64,000 bases of DNA from GCA-2733415 sp049609325 (lineage in GTDB: Bacteria; Bacteroidota; Bacteroidia; Flavobacteriales; Flavobacteriaceae), in NCBI GenBank assembly GCA_049609325.1, contig JBMYYK010000002.1, positions 1 to 64,000 of the forward strand. The letters run 5' to 3'. Below the pieces are notes generated by a model. It saw only the letters and a list, made by a program, of their open reading frames with translations. It searched no databases and was not told where the DNA came from. Made by a program: the position numbers and the translations under genes. Below, piece after piece: positions 53,047 to 60,483 of this stretch (position 1 is its first letter; every line of letters starts with the position of its first letter).

Positions 53047-53724
53047 ATGAGAATTGACATCATTACAGTTTTACCAGAATTAATGCAGAGTCCGTTTAAC
53101 GACTCTATATTAAAACGCGCACAAGACAAAGGGATTGTAGAAGTACATTTTCACAACCTAAGAGATTACAGCACCAACAAACAAAAAAGTATTGACGACT
53201 ATCAGTTTGGTGGCGGTGCCGGTATGGTAATGATGATAGAACCAATTGACTTATGTATTTCCAAGTTAAAATCAGAACGTTCGTACGATGAAGTTATTTA
53301 CATGACCCCAGATGGCAACACTTTAAACCAAGGTATTGCTAATGAGCTATCATTAAAAGATAACATCATTATTTTATGTGGTCATTATAAAGGTGTAGAC
53401 CAACGTGTGAGAGACTTGTTTATTACTCGAGAAATTTCAATTGGTGATTTTGTATTGTCAGGAGGTGAGCTAGCCGCTAACGTATTGTGTGATGCCGTAA
53501 TACGACTCATACCCGGTGTTTTAAACAATGAAACCTCTGCACTTACTGATTCATTTCAAGACGATTTACTTGCTCCACCAGTATACACCAGACCAGCAGA
53601 TTACAAAGGCCATAAAGTTCCAGACATATTATTATCTGGAAATTTTCCTAAAATTGAAGAATGGCGTGAAGAACAAGCACACCAACGCACTAAAGACAGA
53701 CGACCAGATTTATTCGACAAATAA
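53047..53724 (+). CDS. trmD: tRNA (guanine(37)-N1)-methyltransferase
   Basis: This 225-residue SPOUT-class enzyme methylates G37 next to the anticodon, preventing +1 frameshifts. The SAM-binding trefoil-knot motifs are present: DYQFGGGAGMVMMIEP, IILCGHYKGVDQRV and IGDFVLSGGELAANV. The C-terminal helical region (PKIEEWREEQAHQRTKDRRPDL) is complete. It follows the coiled-coil membrane protein gene by 8 bases. rplS follows but has its own promoter. Confidence 0.95.
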   Translation: MRIDIITVLPELMQSPFNDSILKRAQDKGIVEVHFHNLRDYSTNKQKSIDDYQFGGGAGMVMMIEPIDLCISKLKSERSYDEVIYMTPDGNTLNQGIANELSLKDNIIILCGHYKGVDQRVRDLFITREISIGDFVLSGGELAANVLCDAVIRLIPGVLNNETSALTDSFQDDLLAPPVYTRPADYKGHKVPDILLSGNFPKIEEWREEQAHQRTKDRRPDLFDK

Positions 53725-53737
53725 ATCATCATATTAA

Positions 53738-53767
53738 TTGCCAATTAACAATTATTACTTAATTTTG
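53738..53767 (+). promoter_or_regulatory. Bacteroidota-type promoter of rplS
   Basis: TTG (53738-53740), 19 bases, then TAATTTTG (53760-53767) match the -33/-7 consensus and spacing exactly. The leader would be about 66 bases, long enough for a structured element. Confidence 0.65.
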
Positions 53768-53773
53768 CAGTCA

Positions 53774-53839
53774 ATTTTAAATTAACCTCTGGCGAGAATC
53801 GTGCATGTTGTTTTAAATCAATTATATAAATAAATTACA
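53774..53839 (+). ncRNA. Candidate structured leader of rplS (L19 autoregulation?)
   Basis: The predicted leader can fold with a stem of 53776-53781 against 53812-53817 (TTTAAA with TTTAAA), continued by AAC (53784-53786) with GTT (53807-53809). The apical region is about 20 bases and contains a small CGA-GAA-TCG hairpin (53793-53801). From memory, flavobacterial L19 leader RNAs have been proposed as ribosomal-protein autoregulatory elements. Membership here is inferred and needs a covariance-model search. Confidence 0.45.
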
Positions 53840-54190
53840 ATGGAAGCTTTAATCAAGTTTGTACAAGATGAATTCGTAACTACAAAAGATTTCCCAGCAT
53901 TTAGCGCAGGAGATACTATTACTGTTTATTACGAAATTAAAGAAGGTAACAAAACAAGAACTCAGTTCTTTAGAGGTGTTGTTATCCAAAAAAGAGGAAG
54001 TGGATCTTCAGAAACATTCACAATTAGAAAAATGTCAGGAACTATTGGTGTTGAGAGAATTTTCCCAATCAACATGCCTGCATTACAAAAAATTGAAATC
54101 AACAAAAAAGGTATTGTTCGTAGAGCAAGAATCTTCTACTTTAGAGGGCTTACTGGTAAGAAAGCTAGAATTAAAGAAAGAAGAGGATAA
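53840..54190 (+). CDS. rplS: 50S ribosomal protein L19
   Basis: This 116-residue large-subunit protein lies at the 30S-50S interface. The sequence is typical, with FSAGDTITVYYEIKEG, TRTQFFRGVVIQKRG and GVERIFPINMPALQKIEI, and a basic C-terminus containing RARIFYFRGLTGKKARIKE. It has its own promoter and a candidate regulatory leader although it sits just behind trmD. It ends at a strong bidirectional terminator. Confidence 0.97.
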   Translation: MEALIKFVQDEFVTTKDFPAFSAGDTITVYYEIKEGNKTRTQFFRGVVIQKRGSGSSETFTIRKMSGTIGVERIFPINMPALQKIEINKKGIVRRARIFYFRGLTGKKARIKERRG

Positions 54191-54209
54191 TCCATATCTG
54201 AAATTTCAA

Positions 54210-54247
54210 CATAAAAAAATCCTGCCAATTGGCAGGATTTTTTTATG
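54210..54247. terminator. Bidirectional intrinsic terminator
   Basis: A perfect stem of about 17 bp, with core ATCCTGCC/GGCAGGAT, loop AATT (54227-54230) and long A/T flanks, lies between convergent rplS and the cysteine desulfurase gene. Confidence 0.9.
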
Positions 54248-54262
54248 TTGAATATAAATACT

Positions 54263-55408
54263 TTAAACAACAAACTCTTTTAACACCCTTACCACGTAAT
54301 CAATCTCTTCTTTTGTATTATATTTTGAAAATGAGAAACGTAATGACGGTTTTAACATATCATCATCCTCAAGTATTTCTGACAATACATGCGACCCTTT
54401 TGAACTTCCGCTTTGACAAGCGCTTCCTTTAGAACACGCAATACCTTTCAAGTCTAACTGAAACAACACAATTAATGCCTTTTGTGCCGAAACAGGTAAC
54501 AGCACATTAACCAAAGTATAGGTACTTTTTTCCATATCACCAGACCAACCATTAAACTTCACCTCAGGAATAGCCTTAGTAATTTCTTGTATGAAATACG
54601 CTTTTAACGATTTTACATACGCGCTGTCTTTTTCTAGATTATCATACACATCTTTATAAGCCACATCAAGCCCTACAATATTATGCACAGACTCAGTACC
54701 TGCCCTATAACCACGCTCTTGACCCCCTCCAAAAATCAGTGAGTTCAATCCCGCATCTTTACGCATAAACACAAAACCAACACCTTTTGGCCCATGAAAT
54801 TTATGTGCACTAACCGCGCAGAAATCCACTTTCACCTTACTTAAATCTACATCGTAATGCCCTATAGACTGTACTGTATCACTATGGAATAACGCATCGT
54901 ATTTTTCGCATAATTCTGCTACAGCCTCAATATCTAAAATATTCCCCAACTCATTATTAACATGCATCAAACTCACTAAAGTTTTTCCTTTATCTTCCTC
55001 TAACAAAGTCTTCAAACTCTCTAACTGCACAGATCCATTTTCATCTAAAGACACATAATCTACAACTGTATTATAACACGTTTGCAGTGTATCACATGTA
55101 TGACCGATGGCATGATGTTCAATTTTTGACGTGATAATACGTTTAACACCTAAATCTCTTACCGCTGAATTCAATACAAAATTATCTGCCTCAGTTCCTC
55201 CCGATGTGAATATAATTTCCGCCGGAGTGACACGTAGTTGTTTCGCTATATTTTTCCTAGCCTGTTCAATAAGCGCCTTAGCACTACGACCAAATCCATG
55301 GGTAGATGACGGATTTCCATAATCATTAGTTAAACAAGCCGTCATGGCTTTCACTACATTATCACTCACTTGAGTAGTTGCAGCACTATCAAAGTAGACT
55401 TTTTTCAC
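54263..55408 (-). CDS. Cysteine desulfurase (NifS/IscS-like)
   Basis: This 381-residue PLP enzyme releases sulfur from cysteine as a persulfide for Fe-S clusters or thio-modification. Class V aminotransferase features include FTSGGTEADNFVL, the PLP-lysine motif VSAHKFHGPKGVGF, and the catalytic Cys in the loop ACSKGSACQSGSS. That loop and the SHVL region fit the group I NifS/IscS type. The start codon is GTG at 55408. No iscU or scaffold gene is adjacent, so tRNA thiolation is as likely as cluster assembly. Confidence 0.9.
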   Translation of the reverse strand: MKKVYFDSAATTQVSDNVVKAMTACLTNDYGNPSSTHGFGRSAKALIEQARKNIAKQLRVTPAEIIFTSGGTEADNFVLNSAVRDLGVKRIITSKIEHHAIGHTCDTLQTCYNTVVDYVSLDENGSVQLESLKTLLEEDKGKTLVSLMHVNNELGNILDIEAVAELCEKYDALFHSDTVQSIGHYDVDLSKVKVDFCAVSAHKFHGPKGVGFVFMRKDAGLNSLIFGGGQERGYRAGTESVHNIVGLDVAYKDVYDNLEKDSAYVKSLKAYFIQEITKAIPEVKFNGWSGDMEKSTYTLVNVLLPVSAQKALIVLFQLDLKGIACSKGSACQSGSSKGSHVLSEILEDDDMLKPSLRFSFSKYNTKEEIDYVVRVLKEFVV

Positions 55409-55517
55409 GTAATTAAATCTTTAATTTCACAATAAGAAGAGGTAAAAATAACTTAAAATAAATTATTATCAACAAATATTCGTTAATTTGTAAATTACAA
55501 TAACAACCCTAAATATT

Positions 55518-56432
55518 ATGCATAAAAAAGTCCTATTAATACTCACTTTGATATTTGCCACGTCTTGTGATGATGGCGATATTTTTGTACAAGAATTAGA
55601 CTTTCCTCAAGATTTAAACCATTGTACCGGAAGCAGTGATTTAATCATATACACCATTAAAAATACACCTTACGAATCTTTATCACTTAAACTACCACTT
55701 AGCAACGAAGACTACCTCGTAAACGAAGGTAATTATACCACCAACTTATCTACAACAAACACATTCAATTACAGGACTTATAGCGGGAATCCGGAAAATA
55801 TATTTTGCAATTCCCTCCCTCCTACATCCCCCGAAATTACAAGTGACTCTGAAGCAACTAATGGAAACACCAATTTCACCACTACTTTAGTTGAAGATGA
55901 CAATGACGGCATACCTGCTCATCTGGAAGATGATAATACAGACGGTGATAACGACCCATCAACAAACCCTACAGACACAGATGGTGACGGAGTACCTAAT
56001 TATTTAGACTCAGATGATGATGGTGATAATGTACCAACTACAAACGAAGATCCAGACCCTAATAGCGATGGTGATCTCTCAGATGCATTAGACACAGACT
56101 TAGACGGCACACCAGACTATTTAGACGATGATGATGATAACGATGGTACAATTACTCGCTATGAAGATACCAACATGGATTTGAACCCAACCAATGACAT
56201 TTCTAATCCTAGTTTAGGTCCTGATTACCTAAACTCAACCGTTACCACAGGCACAGCAATTGACACATATCAAGACCATACAAAAACTCAAAATTTCACA
56301 TGCACAATTGTTATTGAAAACATGGTTTTGATTAATAATTCAAACAATGAAACCATAATCAATGAAGAATTTCCATTTGGAACAATCAACTCTACCATAA
56401 GCAATTACACATATTCTGTAGATTTCAATTAG
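55518..56432 (+). CDS. Lipoprotein with Asp-rich thrombospondin type 3-like repeats
   Basis: This 304-residue protein has a lipoprotein signal (IFATSCDDG, lipidation Cys at about 17) with Asp residues after it. An N-terminal region of about 100 residues is followed by a strongly acidic Asp/Asn repeat zone (about residues 120-220: DTDGDGVPNYLDSDDDGD, DLDGTPDYLDDDDDND). This resembles calcium-binding thrombospondin type 3 or dockerin-like loops. A C-terminal beta-rich part follows. It is probably a cell-surface, calcium-stabilised lipoprotein; the function is unknown. It precedes a T9SS substrate gene on the same strand. Confidence 0.8.
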   Translation: MHKKVLLILTLIFATSCDDGDIFVQELDFPQDLNHCTGSSDLIIYTIKNTPYESLSLKLPLSNEDYLVNEGNYTTNLSTTNTFNYRTYSGNPENIFCNSLPPTSPEITSDSEATNGNTNFTTTLVEDDNDGIPAHLEDDNTDGDNDPSTNPTDTDGDGVPNYLDSDDDGDNVPTTNEDPDPNSDGDLSDALDTDLDGTPDYLDDDDDNDGTITRYEDTNMDLNPTNDISNPSLGPDYLNSTVTTGTAIDTYQDHTKTQNFTCTIVIENMVLINNSNNETIINEEFPFGTINSTISNYTYSVDFN

Positions 56433-56561
56433 CGAAAAACATGCAGTTAGTCGACTATTCGTGCTTTACATAGAATAAACAATAACTTGTTAATAAAATA
56501 AATTAAAAAAACCATATATTTAAGTACCAAATATCTATTTTAGCAGCAAACATATTTTAGT

Positions 56562-58469
56562 ATGAAAAAAATTACATTCACAATAGCAGCAATCTTGGGT
56601 TTTAGCTCTTTAGCAGTAGCTCAAGATTTATATGTATCCCCTAACAGTTATATGTATGTACAAGATGAAGTTGTTTTCGTAAACGATGATATCCAATTAG
56701 AAGAAACAACTTCTAACATGTATTTACGTGATAATGCGCAACTAATACAAAGTTCCAACGCAAAAAATCATGATATTGGAGAATTATCAGTATACCAAAC
56801 ACCAACAACAGATATTTACAATTACAACTACTGGTGTTCTCCAGTAGGTGTTGGTACTCAAGGTTCTCAAGGTGATGCACCGTTTAACAGAACTACAATG
56901 CACCAACCAAACTCATTAACATTAAACGAAACGGCTACAACAGAGTATGGTATAACTTACCCAGACCGAAATTCTACATCTACAACTATTGCTACACATT
57001 GGCTATGGCAAACAGTAAATTCTGATGGTTATAACAATTGGGTAGAAGCTAGAACAAATGATGTACTAGCTGGTAGAGGATATACCATGAAAGGAAGACC
57101 TACTGGTGATACTAACAAAGTTATTGACTTTAGAGGACGTCCAAACACAGGTGACTTCTCTATTCCAGTAGCTGGATCAGCATTTGTTGCAGCACCTGGA
57201 AATATTTCTCAGTATGACGGTTTATACAATGGTCAAGTAGAATCATTAATAGGTAATCCGTACCCATCAAGTATGGATATGAAATTGTTTTTTGCAAATG
57301 CAAATAATCAACTTGATTTAGACGGAGCAATATACTACTGGGAACAAACTGGTAATACTCACATGTTAAATGAATACAACGGTGGTTATGCAAGTTGGAT
57401 ACCTGGTAATTTAGCTAATCCAGCAGATCACGGTACATACACAAGAGCTACTTTTAAAACCTATCATGATGGTGAAGGACCAGATACTATTGGTGAAGAC
57501 AATCAAGTAACTGGCGTGAATGGTTATGACTATAATTTAGATCCTTTCAACCGTAGATATGCTGCAATTGGGCAAGGTTTCATGGTACGTAGTAGTAGTA
57601 CTGGTGGTGGTAATGTTGTTGTAAACAACTCTATGCGTGTGTATATTAAACATGAAACAGGTGGAAACGATGATGTGTTTGGTAGAGCTGCTGAAGGCGC
57701 GGCAAATAACTCTACAGTTATCATGTCTGCTAATAACCCAGAATATCAAAACGAAGTTTCTAGTGCATTAGTGATTCCAACTATTCAATTACACACTAAA
57801 ATCAATGATGAGTATTATAGAGAAAATGTTATTGCATTTAGAGAAAATACAAATTCTAGTTACCAAAAATTTACTGATGGAAGGTTAGCTGAAAAATTAA
57901 ATACCGATGTATATCTTTTAGCAGATGACAATATGTTATCAATAAAGTCTATAGCGTATGACATTGAAGCTAGTATTCCGTTTGGAATTGACGTTAGAAA
58001 TAACGCTAGTACATTTAGTGTAACAGTTCACAACTTATTAGATGTATCTGATAACGTTGACATCTATATGTTTGACAAAGTTAACGATACATATACTGAT
58101 ATTAAGAATGGTGTATTTGATGTTACTTTAGACGCTGGAACACATAATGACAGATTTGAAGTTGTATTTAAAGATGCATCTCAAGAACAAGAAGAACTTG
58201 ACATTACTGAAGAGGAAGTTGTTAGCTCTTTTAATGTATACCAAAACAACACTAACAGTGAGTTGACAATTAAAAACCCTAAAGCATATATCATAAAATC
58301 AGTAATGATGTTTGATGTAACAGGGAAAGTGATTTACAACAAAACTAACTTAGGAAACAATGAGTTATACACATTCCCAACAAGTGCATTAAGCAATGGA
58401 ATGTACTTAACTAAAGTTACTACAGATCAAGATTTTGAAGTTACTAAAAAGGTGATGGTACAAAACTAA
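56562..58469 (+). CDS. T9SS-exported cell-surface protein
   Basis: This 635-residue protein has a signal peptide (residues 1-20, ending AVAQ), a large beta-rich body, and a C-terminal type A sorting domain. The sorting domain features are VYQNNTNSELTIKNPKAY, VMMFDVTGKVIYNKT and LSNGMYLTKVTTDQ, ending KKVMVQN. The body includes YWCSPVGVGT and GNPYPSSMD segments seen in large Bacteroidota adhesin-like proteins. No enzyme motif is evident. It is exported across the outer membrane by T9SS, whose motor-associated gldFG genes lie immediately downstream. Confidence 0.88.
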   Translation: MKKITFTIAAILGFSSLAVAQDLYVSPNSYMYVQDEVVFVNDDIQLEETTSNMYLRDNAQLIQSSNAKNHDIGELSVYQTPTTDIYNYNYWCSPVGVGTQGSQGDAPFNRTTMHQPNSLTLNETATTEYGITYPDRNSTSTTIATHWLWQTVNSDGYNNWVEARTNDVLAGRGYTMKGRPTGDTNKVIDFRGRPNTGDFSIPVAGSAFVAAPGNISQYDGLYNGQVESLIGNPYPSSMDMKLFFANANNQLDLDGAIYYWEQTGNTHMLNEYNGGYASWIPGNLANPADHGTYTRATFKTYHDGEGPDTIGEDNQVTGVNGYDYNLDPFNRRYAAIGQGFMVRSSSTGGGNVVVNNSMRVYIKHETGGNDDVFGRAAEGAANNSTVIMSANNPEYQNEVSSALVIPTIQLHTKINDEYYRENVIAFRENTNSSYQKFTDGRLAEKLNTDVYLLADDNMLSIKSIAYDIEASIPFGIDVRNNASTFSVTVHNLLDVSDNVDIYMFDKVNDTYTDIKNGVFDVTLDAGTHNDRFEVVFKDASQEQEELDITEEEVVSSFNVYQNNTNSELTIKNPKAYIIKSVMMFDVTGKVIYNKTNLGNNELYTFPTSALSNGMYLTKVTTDQDFEVTKKVMVQN

Positions 58470-58481
58470 AACTTCTTTAAT

Positions 58482-58527
58482 AACACATAAAAAAACCTAA
58501 GCATATGCTTAGGTTTTTTTATGTGTT
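58482..58527. terminator. Intrinsic terminator of the T9SS protein gene
   Basis: A near-perfect 23-bp palindrome is centred at 58504/58505 (core AACCTAAGCATATGCTTAGG) with A7 and T7 flanks. It could act in both directions. Confidence 0.88.
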
Positions 58528-58549
58528 AAATTTACTCGTATTTTCAGCC

Positions 58550-58557
58550 TAGCTTTG
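58550..58557 (+). promoter_or_regulatory. -7 promoter element (TAGCTTTG) of the gldF-X-gldG operon
   Basis: An exact TAnnTTTG match lies 33 bases before the ATG of the DEAD-like gene that leads the operon. Confidence 0.5.
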
Positions 58558-58589
58558 TAAATTGCAACATGCTATAAACACAGCAAAAC

Positions 58590-59201
58590 ATGTCCTTTAA
58601 AAAATTACATCCTTTATTAAAAGAATCATTATCACGATTAGAGTATAATGAGCCACTACCCTTTCAAAAAACTATTTTTCCAAAGATAAAAGGTGGAGCT
58701 AATGTATTTGGAATTGCTCCAAAAAACTCAGGAAAATCTGACATATTAATTATAAGCACAATACAAAAATTAAAAGCAGAAGCTTTTGAAGACTCCCCTA
58801 GAGCACTAATTTTTGTAGAGAACAAAAAAGCCGCACAAAATTTAGAAGCAAATTTTAAACGGTTTACTGCAGGTACAAACTTACGTGTCTACACCGCTTA
58901 TGATGAACAAAACATTGACACCCAAAAAGATGACATTTACTATGGACAGGATATTATAATTACAACACCAAAACGATTAAGTAAACTATATTTATTAAAT
59001 GGTATTCACTTAGGTGAACTACAACTACTCATAATAGAAGACGCACAATTTTTAGCCAAAAACAATTTACATGCAGAAATTATTAGAATTTCAGAGAGCA
59101 TAAAAAAGTGCCAATATTTAATATTTTCAGACAACTATTACCCAAAGTTTGATAAATTTGAAGATGCATTTATGGCTAACTCACAAATCATAAAACTTTA
59201 A
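58590..59201 (+). CDS. DEAD-like protein with a single RecA domain
   Basis: This 203-residue protein resembles only the first RecA domain of DEAD-box RNA helicases. The Q-motif-like LPFQKTIFPKI is followed by a P-loop APKNSGKS, motif Ia-like IFVENKKAAQNL and motif Ib-like TTPKRLSKL. Motif II is IIEDAQF in place of DEAD, and the SAT motif is replaced by FSDN. The second helicase domain (motifs IV-VI) is absent, and the gene ends cleanly 16 bases before gldF. It may bind ATP or RNA without unwinding. Cotranscription with gldF is likely. Confidence 0.78.
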   Translation: MSFKKLHPLLKESLSRLEYNEPLPFQKTIFPKIKGGANVFGIAPKNSGKSDILIISTIQKLKAEAFEDSPRALIFVENKKAAQNLEANFKRFTAGTNLRVYTAYDEQNIDTQKDDIYYGQDIIITTPKRLSKLYLLNGIHLGELQLLIIEDAQFLAKNNLHAEIIRISESIKKCQYLIFSDNYYPKFDKFEDAFMANSQIIKL

Positions 59202-59217
59202 TTCTATACCAAATTAT

Positions 59218-59928
59218 ATGTTTGCTATTTTAAAAAAAGAAATACACACCTTCTTTGCTACACCAGTAGGTTATTTAGTAATAGGAGTTTTTCTGGTAAC
59301 TAATGGTTTATTTCTATGGGTGTTAAAGGGGGAGTATAACATTTTCAATTATGGCTTTGCAGATTTGTCTGGCTATTATTTTTTAGCGCCATGGCTATTT
59401 TTATTTTTAATACCAGCCATAACCATGAAAAGCTTTTCAGAAGAAAACAAACAAGGTACACTTGAATTATTACTAACCAAGCCCATATCTCTCATACAAT
59501 TAATATTGGGTAAATATCTCGGAGCTTTAAGTTTAATCTGCATAGCTTTAATCCCTACAGTACTATATATTTATACAATCAATCAGCTTGGTAACCCGAT
59601 AGGAAATATTGATTTAGGGAGTGCTATTGGAGCTTATTTGGGGTTATTAGGAGTCGCCATGGTGTACTGCGCTATTGGAATATTTACTTCTACACTGAGT
59701 AATAATCAAATTGTATCATTTATACTAGCAGTTATTCTGTGTTTTCTAATGTATTTTGGTTTTGAAACCTTATCAGAATACACCAATGACAGCGTCAGTA
59801 TTATAGGTATAAAAACACATTTTGAACACATTAGTAAAGGAATTATAGACAGCAGAGATATTGTATATTTCATAACTGTTCCTGCACTGTTTTTATATAT
59901 CACCAAATTAATTATAGCAAAAAAATAA
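59218..59928 (+). CDS. gldF: Gliding motility ABC transporter permease GldF
   Basis: This 236-residue, six-TM ABC-2 type permease begins LKKEIHTFFATPVGYLVIGVF. It contains the membrane-loop motif AITMKSFSEENKQGTLELLLTKPISLIQLILGKYLG, typical of GldF and of NosY-like permeases. With GldA (ATPase, not in this window) and GldG it forms an ABC complex associated with flavobacterial gliding. The gene begins 16 bases after the DEAD-like gene and is followed after 3 bases by an unexpected 183-residue gene rather than gldG. Confidence 0.92.
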   Translation: MFAILKKEIHTFFATPVGYLVIGVFLVTNGLFLWVLKGEYNIFNYGFADLSGYYFLAPWLFLFLIPAITMKSFSEENKQGTLELLLTKPISLIQLILGKYLGALSLICIALIPTVLYIYTINQLGNPIGNIDLGSAIGAYLGLLGVAMVYCAIGIFTSTLSNNQIVSFILAVILCFLMYFGFETLSEYTNDSVSIIGIKTHFEHISKGIIDSRDIVYFITVPALFLYITKLIIAKK

Positions 59929-59931
59929 AGA

Positions 59932-60483
59932 ATGGTTTATACCCCAACATTAATCATATCATGTATTGTAATTGCCATATTACTATACCTATTCCTAAAT
60001 ACAATAGACAACAAACGTAAGTGGTTAAACATACTATTAGCCCTACTCATTACACCGCTAGCCTATTTTTATATTTGGTATCCTATTTCTACCATTTTTC
60101 TACCATACCATCATCATAAACAATTTGAAACTAATGCATGGATAGAAAAACCTGGTTTACGTTATGAAATGATAGATCATATGATTGAAACAGATTTTTT
60201 AATTGGTAAATCAAAAGAGGAAGTTGGGCAATTATTAGGTGAAGTACAATGGTTAAGCTGGAACTATAAAAACAATGACTTTGACCCAGATGTTTGGAAC
60301 TACGGGCTTGGTTTAATTCCTGGTGCATTTCAAGACATTAAAGAAGATGTTGAAATCACTTTCACAAACAACAAAGTAAGTGCTGTGAAGTTATCTCAAG
60401 CTGAGTACAATTTTGAAGACAACCAAGGAGAATCAAATAAAAAACTAGATTCTATAAACGCAAGATTTAACACACGAAAATGA
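59932..60483 (+). CDS. Membrane-anchored BamE/SmpA-like protein between gldF and gldG
   Basis: This 183-residue protein has two N-terminal membrane segments (about residues 5-22 and 32-55). A soluble domain follows with the BamE/OmlA-like pattern LIGKSKEEVGQLLGEVQW, then WNYGLGLIP and VEITFTNNKVSAVKLSQ. Its start is 3 bases after gldF, and its stop overlaps the gldG ATG by four bases (ATGA), so it is translationally coupled to both. gldF and gldG are normally adjacent. It may be a regulator or subunit of the GldFG complex, or a passenger gene. Confidence 0.75.
   Translation: MVYTPTLIISCIVIAILLYLFLNTIDNKRKWLNILLALLITPLAYFYIWYPISTIFLPYHHHKQFETNAWIEKPGLRYEMIDHMIETDFLIGKSKEEVGQLLGEVQWLSWNYKNNDFDPDVWNYGLGLIPGAFQDIKEDVEITFTNNKVSAVKLSQAEYNFEDNQGESNKKLDSINARFNTRK

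Noticed and set aside
55980..56160. Asp-rich repeats as a low-complexity artefact or CRISPR-like repeat
   Set aside because: The repeats are in frame, encode calcium-loop-like DxDGDG motifs within a clear lipoprotein, and lack CRISPR spacing.
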